Assembly: GCA_033439765.1 (NCBI GenBank)
Contig: JAULSN010000003.1
Location: forward strand, 5,890,001-5,954,000
Direction: 5' to 3'
Source of the DNA: Lasiosphaeria ovina
Taxonomy: Eukaryota; Ascomycota; Sordariomycetes; Sordariales; Lasiosphaeriaceae
Length of the DNA stretch: 64,000 nt
Part shown: in pieces, positions 44,600 through 55,385 of the stretch
Position numbering within the stretch: the first letter of the stretch is position 1
Layout of the letters: every line of letters starts with the position of its first letter
Notes under the pieces: generated by a model
What the model was told of the DNA's origin: nothing
Databases searched by the model: none
The model's input: the letters and a program-made list of their open reading frames with translations, nothing else
Made by a program: the position numbers and the translations under genes

Positions 44600-47500
44600 C
44601 TCTTTCTACTTCTAACGTATTAATAGATATAGGAGTAGATAGTTATATATTTATAAGCCCTAGATTCGCCAAATGAATAGTAAAGTACCTATAGTCCGAT
44701 TAACTAGATAACTTTCGTAAGAGAGGAGTTTCCGACTATCGAAGTAAGCCTATATAGGATATTAGTAGGCTAGTACGAGGGTACTTCCGTATATAAGGGC
44801 GAACTATTTATAATAAATAGATAATCGTACTCGAGATAAGGTACGATATCCTTATTAGTAAGAACTAGTTCGCGTACTACGATGTATAGGCGGACTATAT
44901 AAAGTAGCGCCTACTATTCCCCCCTAACTAGAATATCGACCCGCGGTACTAGATAAATATCCCGGTCGGGAAGACTAAGCTTCTTAAGAGTAAGAGCTAT
45001 TAGGAGGATATAGTACGGAGGTAATAGGCTATAGACGCCGAGGATAAACGACGTTAGGATAGACGTAATATCCGTAATCGAATTAAGATCCTAGAGTAAC
45101 AAGCTATTGAACTAGAACCTACTACTTCTCCTACGCCTACCCCTACTATTCCCCGTCGGAAGAAAGTTCGCTTCCTTAACTAATAACCCCGGAGGTCGTC
45201 GTCTAGTAACTTCTAGTAACGCGAGCTAAACCGTATAGAGCGGGAACTCCATAACGGTAGTAATAGCGATAACGAGGAAGGTTAACTAAGCCTACCGGAA
45301 CTAAGTTAACTGAAAGTAACGATTACTTCCTTATACCCGGAAACGGATATTCGCGGGCGATATAAGATAAAGCGAGACGCTATTAGCTAGTATAAAGAGC
45401 GTATACTTAACCTATATATAGTTAGAGCTATATCGTTCCTTAAAACGGCCTATAAGGCGTAGGACTCTATCTATATTATATCGTTATATGAGCTAGACCG
45501 GTATATCCAGGACCGCCGGGAATAGTAATTACTAAAAGACGATATAGATCTAGCTAAGAAAATTATCTAGACCGTCCCTATAGCGTACTATAATTTCCTA
45601 GACGTCTTTAGTAAAGCCGAATCGGACATTCGCGTACCCTACCGCCTAGGGAAGGCTAATCACCGTATCGAGCTATTAGAAGGCAAGACCCTAGAGAAAG
45701 ACCTTATCTATAGCCCTCTCTATAAGATATCTCTAGAGGAACTAGAGGCTTATTATATATATATTACGGAGTACCTATAAAAGGGATTTATCGAGCCTAG
45801 CTCAGCCCCCTAGGTAGCCCCGGTACTAATAGTAGCCAAGCCTAGAGGAGGACTCCGTTTTTATATCGACTACCGACGACTAAACTTAATTACCCGGAAG
45901 GATCGGTACCCGATCCCCCTTATCGACGAGACCCTCGCGCTAATCGCTAGTAAGAAGATCTTCACCAAAATCGATATCCGGTAAGCCTTCTATAGGCTAA
46001 GAATCCACGACGATAATATCGAATTAACCGCGTTTAGGATAAGGTACGGGTCCTACTAGTACCGAGTCCTACCCTTCGGGTTAACTAATAGACCCGCTAC
46101 TTTCTAGCGATTTATTAATAAAGTATTAGTAGAATACCTCGATATATTCTATAGTACTTATATTAATAATATTCTTATTTTTTCTAACTCCCTAGAGGAA
46201 TATAAGGAGTATATTAAAAAGGTCCTCGCTAAGTTAAGAGAGTACGGCCTCTAGGCCGATATTAAGAAATATGAGTTCTACGTTACCGAGACTCGCTACT
46301 TAGGCTTTATTATCGGAAAAGACGGTATACGCGTAGACCTAGAAAAGACCTCCGTAGTTAGAAACTAGGAAAGGCCTACGACTATAAAAGGGATCTAGTC
46401 TTTCCTCGGGTTCTATAACTATTTCCGCCGGTTTATTAAAGATTATAGCCGGATAGCCCGCCCTATAACGGACCTTACGAGGAAAGACCAACCATTCGTA
46501 TAGTCACCCTATTATTAGGAGGTATTTAAGGAGCTTAAGTACTCCCTACTTACCGCCCTACTACTCGGATACTTCGACTTCTACGTAGAAACCCGTATAG
46601 AAACGGACTCCTCGAACGGCGTAGTTATAGGAGTACTTACGTAGATGGGGGAGGATAGCGAATAGTACCTAGTAGCCTATTATTCGGAAACCCTATAAGG
46701 AGCCGAGTATAATTACCCGATATAAGATAAAGAGCTCCTCGCTATCGTTAGAGGTCTAGAAACCTAGCGTACTATACTATAAGGGTTATAGAAACCATTC
46801 CTCGCCGTTACCGACTATAAGGCTCTTAAGTTCTACTCGGAAAAGAGACTACTAGGTTAGCGATAAGCGAACTAGTAGGATGATTTATTACGATATAACG
46901 TCTAGTTCACGTATCGACTAGGGAAGGAGAATATTATAGCGGACGCGCTCTCCCGTAAAATAGAAGATCTAGTTACTATCAAAGCGAAGCGTAAAGCGGA
47001 ACGTTATATACGGATCTTTAAGCCACTAGAGGGATAAATCAGTATACTAGCCTAGGATAAAGGAGATGAACTCCCCTCCCCGGAGTAGACTAGTACGCTA
47101 GCCCCGAAGATCTCCCTCCTAGAGAACGACGAACCGCTAACTCAACCTTTAGGTATTAAGGTTATCGATAAGATTATTACCGCTAATCGTAAGGATCCGG
47201 AGATAAGCGTATAACGAGAGAGAACGTAATAGGGAGATACTAAGTTCGCCCTATCCGAATTAGGACTCCTTATACGCGATAGAAAACTAGTAGTCTTAGG
47301 AAAAGATAACCTCCGGATATTACTTATAAAAGAGGTTTATAGTAGAATTATTACGGCTTATCCTAGGCGTAATAAAACTTTTAAGCTCTTAAAGCTATAC
47401 TATTAGTAGCCCGAGATAAGGACGTTCTCTAACTAATACGTCGCGAACTATATAGCCTACTAACTAGTACGCCACCTTAGGGATAAGACCCCTAGTTTAT

Positions 47501-48750
47501 TATATCCCTTACCTATTCCACTCCGGCCTTAGTCTTCGATAGTTATTAACTTCAAAAGCCAACCCTTAGACCGATACGGATTCGATAATATTCTTATAAT
47601 AGTAGATAAACTTAGTAAATAACCCTAGTATATCCCCTATTATAAGAACGCTACGGCTAGGGACGCTACCCTAATATACTATAAGGGACCCTATCGAGTA
47701 TTCGGATTACCTTACGAAGTCGGATCGGATCGAGGACCCCAGTTCATAGCGGACTTCACCGACGAAATATCTAGACTATTCGGGATTAAGTAGAAGCTCT
47801 CTTCTACTAAATACTCTTAGAGCGTTGGCCAAGTAGAAATTATAAACTAATATATCGACTAACGTCTACGACCTTTCGTCAACTATTACTAGGATAACTA
47901 GTCTAGAGCGATACCCGCTATAGACGCCGTAGCGGGCTCCTTACTATATAATAGTATAGGACTATCCCTATACGAGGTCCTAATAGGTTTCCCGATGAAC
48001 TTACCGTTCGACTAGAGCGCGAGGACCCCCCTCGATACTACTATTCCTTACCGCGAACGGCTTAATAGATAAGAAGCTCAGGATATAGCGAAACGTATAT
48101 AGGGATTTGTTAACTCGGCCAAAGATACGATACGTTTAGTATAGTAGAGGTAGGCGAAGTAGGCTAATAAATATCGTAGGGAACCTGACTTCGGTCCCGG
48201 CGACTACGTCTTTATTATTAAGAAATCCTAGTCTACTAACCGCCCGAGCGATAAGCTAGACTACCCGTTAATACGCCGCTACTATAAGATCCTCAATATA
48301 GTAGGATACTCCTACTAACTAGAAGTCCCGGACGGTTAGAAGGGCTCCTTAGTATTTCACGCCGATCGCCTAAGGAAGTACCTAAACAACCCCGTACCGG
48401 GATAGACCAACGATAACCCGCCAGGAGAGCTATTTGATAATAAGGAGGAATAGGAAGTAGATAAGATTATTACTTCCCGAATAAACCGAAACGTACTCCA
48501 ATACTAGGTAGAATAGCGCGGATGGGATCCAGATCTAACGTAGTACGATATATCAGGATTCAAGAATACGCCCCTAAAGCTGGCCGACTTCCACAACCAA
48601 TACCCCGATAATGTAGGCCCGCCGAAGCGACTGTAATAGTGGCGCGAGGCGTGCGAGCGCGACGAAATTGATCCACCTTACGAAGACGATAATATAGCGA
48701 TAGACTCCGGAGTTATGCGTATACGCCGATCAATACGAAAGAAATAAAGC
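44600..48750 (+). pseudogene. Element B pol
   Basis: Protease-like DIGVDSYIF is at about 44625. RT (45780-46250) shows [27 protein letters not shown] and LPFGLTN. The catalytic Y-x-D-D reads YINN at about 46158-46170, the expected result of G-to-A change in both Asp codons. RNase H is about 46590-46980 with FTYRLGKENIIADALSR. Integrase is 47500-48060 with DNILIIVDKLSK, VGSDRGPQF and SVGQVEIIN. A chromodomain-like VEWRGWDPDLT segment lies near 48510. Dozens of stops make it non-functional. Confidence 0.85.
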
Positions 48751-48863
48751 GGTTTATTCTAGAAGGTTACTTATTCGATTACTATTGGTGGCCACAAAAT
48801 TTTTTTTTTTTTTTTCTTTTCATATAAAGGACTCGAGGGCGAGCCTTTTTCGGAAGGGGGGGG

Positions 48864-49119
48864 TGATATCACGGTCGGTACCAGCGCCAAGGCCCTACCA
48901 CGGATTTAAGCTCATTACTAGCCCCGATTAGGATTAGTCGTACGTGACCTCCCGCAAGCCCCAGAGGTCCGTGCTCCCTAAGCCCTAGCCCATACTTACC
49001 CCGCGACTACAATCGCACCTTTATAGATTTTCTTCCTTTCTTCTTCACCTTAGAATCCTTAGACTATGGTATAGCTATATTAGCGATCCTTTTCCTAGTT
49101 ACTATTGACCGCTGTCACA
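48864..49119 (+). repeat. 3' LTR of element B
   Basis: 256 bp, starts TGATATCACGG directly after the polypurine tract and ends GCTGTCACA, followed by the GTTGT duplicate. Confidence 0.85.
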
Positions 49120-49124
49120 GTTGT

Positions 49125-50180
49125 AGTACGTGATCGGCTCTCTAGTATGGAGAAGGGCCTACGCGTTGGACCCGGTGACTGGTTATACTAGGGTGGGAGG
49201 TGTATCCTTTATTAGTAGATCCCGGAGTTCCCTTCGTTGGATCCGGGCTTTATCGTAGCGGGGCCCGGAGTAAGCTTCCTCCGTAGTATATAGTAGTTTC
49301 CGGGCTTTATCGAGGCTAGTAGGGGAGCCTATCCGCTTTCGGTAGGTTTCTTTGTCGTTACCGTTCCGTAAGTAGGACCGGGTTAACTAGATACGTTCGT
49401 ACTATTCGGTATAGTCCTTTACTAAGGTGACGTTAGGGACGGCCTCGGTATATCGGCTATAGTAAAAACGGTCTAGTTTAATCTAATAGTCCCGTACTAT
49501 AAAGGGGCTTTCGGTATCTATTCCGGGGAGTCGTCTAACTAGGGCGGCCCACTCTCTATAGAACTCCTAGGGTAATCTCCCGCGTTGGGTATAAACCAGC
49601 TAGTCTTTATATACCTGGACTTCTCCGGTCTTGCTACTAAGGTAGTCCGAAGTAACGTAGTCCTTGAATTCCTACTATACGATTCGTTCGAAGTCCCCGT
49701 CGTAGAGCTGCTTCTAGTAAGCCCGCCATTATTACTACGTTTCCGGCTCTATCCAGGTACTGGCCTATTGGACTTGGAGCTATTAAGGTCGGTCTTGGCG
49801 TATAGCGTTTCCTTATTCCACGGCTTATAGCTAGTCTTCCCTATCCTAGAACGAGGTATTAACCCTCAGCTTACTAACCGCGTAGGTAGGGGGGCGGTCG
49901 TCTTTCGGCCGGGACAGGCCTCCTTAAGGTCCTAGGTTAGCCAGAGTAGTTCCAAGGTTGCCTAGGCCGGCAGAAAAGTTGGTCATCGCCTACAATATCA
50001 AGGCTTAGAACTACTGGGGATCCATACTAGTAGAGGGCGTAGGAGAGTCCTATACGGGGTCGTTCAAATCCTCGAGGGTCGCTTATTAGGTTAAACTGGC
50101 CTGAGGAGTGGCTCTCCCCTTTCCACGAGTGTTGCCTACTATAGTGACCGGCTCGATCGTTACCGGTGGTAGGGAGGTTG
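49125..50180 (-). pseudogene. Chromovirus A gag
   Basis: Minus-strand RIP-damaged gag of element A, cut from its pol by element B. Short open pieces (for example around 49450-49500) have hydrophilic gag-like composition, but no zinc knuckle is clear here. Assigned by position between the 5' LTR and the element B insertion. Confidence 0.55.
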
Positions 50181-50186
50181 AAGAAT

Positions 50187-50450
50187 TGTAAGAGAGGGCA
50201 GGTACACCTGATCAAGGTGGTCACAATATAGGCAAGAAGAAGGGCGAGCAATGAGTGGCATTGGTGTAAGACTTCAACCTGGCCCTCGCAAAGGAAGGTG
50301 GGCGAGGGCCGCTGCTTATATACATGCTCAGGGGCTCCGTTCCTTATGACGGCAGTAGCTGTGCCAACTGGCAGTGGTCTGGCCAGTTGGTGACAGGTGG
50401 TGGGCGCACACAAAGGTGTGCGCACGTGCTTGGGGTGCTCTTTCCTTACA
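50187..50450 (-). repeat. 5' LTR of chromovirus A
   Basis: 264 bp, minus orientation. On the plus strand it begins TGTAAGAGAGGG and ends TTTCCTTACA, followed by the TGGGA duplicate. Confidence 0.9.
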
Positions 50451-50622
50451 TGGGAGCTCAGCCTACGCGTATATATAGAACCGTTGCTCCGCGTGCTCCG
50501 TCCGCCAAGGACGGAGCAGTGGGAGCACTTTTCTGATTGGCCCAGGGAGCGATCCTTCCTGATAGGTGGATGCGTTCCTGCGCCCCACACCCCTCATTGC
50601 CAGGATCGTGACATTAGTATTA

Positions 50623-50906
50623 TTATCTAAGCTGAGTTGAGGTTTTAGCTATACTGCCGGCCTCACCGCCTAATGCAGGAAAACACTGCATGGCACGCGC
50701 TCTCGCGCCTGCAACACAGACATAATTAAGAACACAATTGATCACCGGTTTTGGGCATTACCTGCATTTTCGTTGACTTCGCTGTATTCAACAAGTTGAA
50801 AACCTTCGATATTATTATTAAATACAATATGCCCGAATTCTTCTACCTCTTCTTCTGTTAAAGGGCCTTTCGCTAGTTTAAGGAATGTCCTGTCATTGCA
50901 TGCCAT
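50623..50906 (-). CDS. Small two-exon gene with AT-rich codon use
   Basis: Exon 1 (50906-50762) encodes MACNDRTFLKLAKGPLTEEE, then VEEFGHIVFNNNIEGFQLVE and YSEVNENA. A textbook 53-bp intron (50709-50761, GTAATG...TGTTGCAG) joins in frame to exon 2 (50708-50623), GARARAMQCFPALGGEAGSI to STQLR. The product is 76 residues. The N-terminal half is acidic and helical; the C-terminal half is small and Gly/Ala-rich. There is no signal peptide or known motif. Codons in exon 1 (TTA, ACA, GAA, AAT) are much more AT-rich than in neighbouring genes, which may mean transfer or a non-host origin. The leader-plus-tail layout recalls peptide precursors, but no modifying enzyme is next to it, so this is speculation. 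Confidence 0.5.
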
Positions 50907-51884
50907 GGTTAGTGAGGATATCAGGTGGTTGCGCAGTGAATGGCTTCATCAGCCACTGGCCTTGCGGTCAGTCAGCCAGGTGAATGGCTGGATAGTTGAA
51001 TAGACTCAAGACCAGTGAAAGGAGGAGGACCGAGCGCACGGGAGCACCATTGATCTTCGATTGAGCAGCCCTTTCGAACCTTTTCCTTTTCTCTTCTTTT
51101 CTTTAGCTTTGCATTTTACAAATACAGTCGGGTTTTCTTTATCTGCTAGAGTGCGGCAGTCTGGGTGATACTTCAAGCACCCGTCGTTCCATGTTCTAGC
51201 CGCTTCCGGGCCATCTGGGGTGGCTAGCGGAAGCCGCCCGACGACATCGCCGCCTATCGCGGCTGGGCTGTCTGTGGGATCTTAGCTTTCTATATTATTG
51301 AACAGGAAGTAGGGTCTAAGAACCAACCTGGATACGTATAGTGGCCGAATCTCACCTCGAAGAAAGACGGCTAGTTAGATACAGGTAAATGCTGGAAGGA
51401 CTTAATCGGCTCGAGAGGGTTTATGTGGACACGAAGCACTGTAATAACCTGAATATAGCTGCTTCGGCGGCTCAGGGGGGAGTGGGAGTAGAATGCCAAT
51501 AGCGATGTAGCGGATAGTAAATCAAGGTTCACGCGCTGGTACTTGCCCTTGCCTAGCTGCCGGACGAATAACTTGTCGCCCAAAAGGTGCGGCGAGACGC
51601 GTTGGCAAATCTTGCAAAATTACGCGACATCCATCCCCATCGGGCCTGGTTGGAGTGAGTGAAGCCGTAATCTGGCCGATATCTGGGCCTCCGAAAGGGA
51701 GGTGGTGTTTCATTGGGTGTAATTACATGTACTGGCAAAGTGCGTCATCAATTGCGACAAGCGCAAACACACCTTCACAAACCATGATCCGTTCAGGTCA
51801 CATCCAAAATACGCCGACCCGCGCCTGGTGTAACTCCTCCGCTACCCATGTTCTCTACGAAGTACTGAGAGCAACAGCTCATGG
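50907..51884. other. Intergenic between small gene and alpha-kinase
   Basis: No gene is supported. The short frames here have no motifs. Confidence 0.35.
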
Positions 51885-52799
51885 CTAGTAATAATCATCC
51901 TCATCCTCCTCTTCGTACGTGGGCAGCACAAAGGTCCGTGACGGCTTGGACGTGGCAGCAGAGACTCTGTGTCGGAGCATGGTGGTCCCCATCCGAGGCT
52001 GGAAGTGCTGGACAGGGTTGGCCGGGCAAGTCCAGTTTGGGCGGCAGTAGTTCGTACAGTCGTGCTGGCTGAAGAAGGAGCTGATTCCCTGCGAGCCAAG
52101 ATCCGTCACGCCGTACTCGCGATTCCGAGACAGGATGACAGGGTCGGACAAGACGACTTCGTTCTGGTAGACGCCGCCCTGGAGGTCGCAGAGAACATAG
52201 TTGCCGCCCGTGACGTGGTAGCTGAAGTGGCTCAAGGCTTGCATGGCCTCACCCCATTTCTTTGCCGTGTCGGCCCAGCCGGAATTGCTGTTGAACTTTT
52301 GATAGTTCTGGATAAAGGGCTCCTGCAGACACTTCACGCCTGCCCAGTCACAATCCTCATCGAAAGTCCAAACGCCCGGCACATTGACCTTGATGGGCTT
52401 GGACACGATATTCAGCTGGTTGAACCGATTGACAACGTCGAGCGCCTTGCCGACGGCCTTGATGTCGAGGGCGAAGTAGTCGGACTCGAAGACGGCGCCG
52501 GTCTTGAACCACTTGCACACACAGGCCTGGCCTGCCCGGTTTCCGTGGGTGTATTTGCCCTTTGCAACCCAGCGGAAGGTCCCGGCAGCAAACGGATGAT
52601 CGAGACTGTCGGAAGAGAATGTGGCTCGCGACGCATTATTGTAGCGACCGCTGTCCGACGGGGCCGAGTCGGCAACGTCAAAGTGATGACCGTGAACACA
52701 TCCAGCGCATCGGGACCAACCGTCGCCCTTGGAATATTGGTTGCCTGTGTAAGATGTCCGTGGAAGGTCGCGGCGACACTCAGCGCAAACGCGGTCCAT
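51885..52799 (-). CDS. Alpha-kinase (MHCK/EF2K-type) with N-terminal Cys cluster
   Basis: 304 residues in one exon, starting MDRVCAECRRDLPRTSYTGN. The frame stays open upstream, but that extension is not protein-like. The N-terminus has C-x2-C ... C-x2-C (CAEC, then RCAGCVHGHH), a likely zinc-binding knuckle (about residues 5-45). The alpha-kinase domain follows: GTFRWVAKGKYTHGNRAGQA (N-lobe), CVCKWFKTG with the candidate ATP lysine, VKCLQEPFIQNYQKFNSN, and LSHFSYHVTGGNYVLCDLQG. It closes with DLGSQGISSFFSQHDCTNYC, the Gly-rich and zinc-coordinating His/Cys region. Alpha-kinases phosphorylate Ser/Thr in helical substrates such as myosin heavy chain or EF2. The tail is acidic (EEEDEDDYY). The substrate is unknown. 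Confidence 0.85.
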   Translation of the reverse strand: MDRVCAECRRDLPRTSYTGNQYSKGDGWSRCAGCVHGHHFDVADSAPSDSGRYNNASRATFSSDSLDHPFAAGTFRWVAKGKYTHGNRAGQACVCKWFKTGAVFESDYFALDIKAVGKALDVVNRFNQLNIVSKPIKVNVPGVWTFDEDCDWAGVKCLQEPFIQNYQKFNSNSGWADTAKKWGEAMQALSHFSYHVTGGNYVLCDLQGGVYQNEVVLSDPVILSRNREYGVTDLGSQGISSFFSQHDCTNYCRPNWTCPANPVQHFQPRMGTTMLRHRVSAATSKPSRTFVLPTYEEEDEDDYY

Positions 52800-53921
52800 G
52801 GTGTGTTTATCGTGAATCACTAGAGCCTGGAAAATCGTCAGATGATGCGACCACGAGCAACAGCCCAAGGGAATGCCGCTGCTGACGGCTGAGGACTTCA
52901 AATACCTCTTGGAGGTGCTCCAGGGCAGGAAACGGAGAGGTAATACACGGGGATGCGAGACTCACAAGGGTCCACCTTGCGAACGATGCTGTTGTATTCT
53001 CGTTGCATTTAGGCAGCTAGCAGCGCAGCAGCGTGGGGAATCTGGTGCATGCCAGCCATGACTAAGCTGTCGATAGGAAGAACCCATCGATAAAGAGATG
53101 CGGGGTTGTGTTGGAAAGCTTGCACCAAAGTAGCGCCCAAAATCGGTTCAATGCAATAGTCTGATTGTGTCTAAAGTATCAAGGTACATAAGTCCTGGGG
53201 ACCTCCCAGCTGGGGACCCCATTTTACCCCAAAAAGAGGGGTTTTCCTGGCCTAAGCCCAAAAGGTTGCCCTGCATGCGCCCACAGGTCAGACTGCCGGC
53301 GAATTCCGGGCTTGGTCAGGACCTCGAAAATCCAACAGGTTGCCTGTCCAACCTGTCTCTAGCCTGTCTCGAGCCTGTCTGCCTGTGAACGGATTAGCGC
53401 CACCTCACGATGTGCAAGACAGGAAACTAAAACAATTACGACCCAAAGGTTGGCTCTTCACGCGCGGCATCATTTACTTTACCTCTGCAAGTGCGAACTG
53501 GACTTAGTACGGTTCAACGGGAAATACCTAATAGGGCTAGGTTCTCGGCACTATGCTTGGATACCTTCGCTTCCAAGTGGTTTTGCAGCGGGGAAAGGAC
53601 CTCGACTATCAGGCTTCCGGTCCACTTCTTTAGCCCGTTAGGAAGAGGCATAAGGAAGAGGCATACCGTACACCTCATGACAGAGTCGTTTCGATGTGTT
53701 TCCGTTCTTCCACGCGCATTCACAGGGCAACGACAATATAGAGCATTGAATGCAGGGAAGTGTTTGTATTGTGTCGCACGGACCTTATCGACCGGGCCAA
53801 ACAAAGCATTGATCAACATGCCAGTGCCTCAAACCCGGTCAGAATAACCTCCCTGCATTCATGGCGATGGCTTCAATTTCCGACTCATTCCAGGCCTCCT
53901 GATGAGGCCACTTGTCCTCAT
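52800..53921. other. Intergenic with CCTGTC tandem motif
   Basis: No gene is supported. 53341-53389 contains five closely spaced CCTGTC/CCTGTG units (GCCTGTCTCTAGCCTGTCTCG-like). Confidence 0.4.
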
Positions 53922-54184
53922 TCCAAGGCCAGATTCAGGGGCAGGATCAGAGCTATAATTAAGTAGGACCAACAGGACCTTCATTTTCGTCCTACTTCTG
54001 GAGGCAATTCAAGACCTTTACCTGACAATACAAACACTCCACTGCATTTGATGCCCCATCTTTGGTTGCCTGGTGAATGCGCATGAAATATTGTCAGGAA
54101 CGAAGGTCTGAAAAGGTCTAAAGAAGTAGAACACAAATGAAGGTCCTGTTGGTCCTACTTATGGCTTCGAATCTGGCCTGGAGA
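53922..54184. repeat. Foldback inverted repeat (MITE-like)
   Basis: Arms of roughly 85-105 bp flank a loop of about 60-80 bp. The inner core AAGTAGGACCAACAGGACCT is part of a perfect 26-bp inverted match (53961-53986 against 54135-54160). Outer parts (AGGCCAGATTC) and inner parts (GACCTT, CTGACAATA) also pair imperfectly. There is no coding capacity and no clear target duplication. It could be a small non-autonomous transposon or give a hairpin RNA. Confidence 0.7.
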
Positions 54185-55385
54185 CTGTCCGAATGGAACT
54201 ACCTGTTGGCCAGGAAGATCCTGTAAATGAATCGCTAGGCAGGCCGGCGGCTATCATCAATTCGAGCCGGTTGTCCTTCGCTTTGAACCGGTGTTTGAAC
54301 TATCATGATCCTGAATCGTCAATTCGAATCGGTGTTTTCCGACCATGCTCCATTTGTTGTGGTCCGTGCGACACATTCTGAGAAGGCAGTTCGGCGGCGT
54401 CGGACATTATCAATGTCGACGAGTAGTAGCACTCGAACCTCGAGATGTCGTGGGCTTGAGGGATCGTCCAGTACTCGTGATCTCGCGATGGCTTGACGCG
54501 CTCGCGCAATTGTTTGACATCACGTCAGGCAACTTCGAGACGAGTGTGCGAGTGAGAATCCATCTCCTATTCCTGAGTGCTTATCTACAATCATATGTTC
54601 CCGTCCTAATATATCTGGAGTTATTTCGGGCGCCGGACTCTCTCAAAACTGTACGAATTCGTCCATCCAAGGAAAGTCCTCAACCTCGTCCGTATTATCG
54701 AGCGAGCCGAACGTTGGAGGCGCGGGCGCGGGGCTAGTACGGTCCAAACATTTCGTGGTTGTGGATTAAATGGTGAGATCGAGAACCAGACAGTCTGAAA
54801 TCAAAACAGCGTTTCTTCGCCCTCGCATCTAACTGTGTTGGGTACCCAAGGTAGGTTACTGCGTAGAATACCTCAGGGTCGATGCGTTCCGCCAGCCGAA
54901 AAGTTCACAGTATCAGTTGGGCACAGGACTAAGCTTAGTTGGAACCTGGTCCAATCACATGATATGCGGAGTCATTGCCTTCAAGACAAGCGATGTGTTC
55001 TAAAGGGGGCCCTTTGTAAATTGAGCAGCCAGTAATTAAAGATTACTCAACATCAGGCGTTCGATGTTATGGGAATCAATCTGGCCGGCAACACCTGCCA
55101 GCAACACGCTTTGTGCGATTGATGTCCCAGGGATCAAGTAGTGGGGTCCCCAGCAGGTGACTTGGTGGGAATTGAGTTAGGCAACCACGACTGCCTGGCC
55201 ACAAACAGGCAGACAAGGGCATCTTAGGGAGGACATGTGACTTGGCGTCAGGGAGGGGGGCTCTTTCCGCAATGATTTTTGACGTGCCGGCGATCACGAT
55301 AAATAGCCTGCGGTGTTTCCGTCTCGGCCACCGACTCACAGTTTTGACAGCATCAATTCACCACAAAAACCCATCCGCCGGCAAG
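54185..55385. other. Intergenic left of the DUF4246 gene
   Basis: No gene is supported; the open frames lack motifs. Confidence 0.35.

Larger units (their letters stand above)
42203..49119 (+). mobile_element. Ty3/gypsy element B nested in A
   Basis: LTRs 42203-42455 and 48864-49119 (TGTCACGG / TGATATCACGG ... GCTGTYACA) are flanked by the direct repeat GTTGT (42198-42202 and 49120-49124). The internal region is in plus orientation: gag, protease, RT, RNase H, integrase and a degenerate chromodomain. A polypurine tract (GGAAGGGGGGGGG) precedes the 3' LTR, and a poly-T run is at about 48798-48816. The body is heavily RIP-damaged. Removing B and one GTTGT rejoins element A. Confidence 0.9.
37460..50450 (-). 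mobile_element. Ty3/gypsy chromovirus (element A) with nested element B
   Basis: LTRs at 37460-37723 (3' LTR) and 50187-50450 (5' LTR) in minus orientation are flanked by the direct repeat TGGGA (37455-37459 and 50451-50455). gag lies at 49125-50180, pol at 42200-38500 and an integrase-linked chromodomain at 38120-37995. The 6.9-kb element B is inserted between gag and protease. The body is RIP-damaged, with TAG/TAA at Gln and Trp positions, but the LTRs are not. Without B the element is about 6.1 kb. Confidence 0.9.

Noticed and set aside
23635..49119. Stop-codon reassignment (TAG/TAA read as Gln) in the retroelements
   Set aside because: Trp codons have also become TAG and CpA/TpG are depleted on both strands, which RIP explains; nearby genes use normal stops.
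50027..50590. A 187-codon minus-strand frame
   Set aside because: It runs through the LTR of element A and both flanks; equivalent frames occur in each LTR copy.
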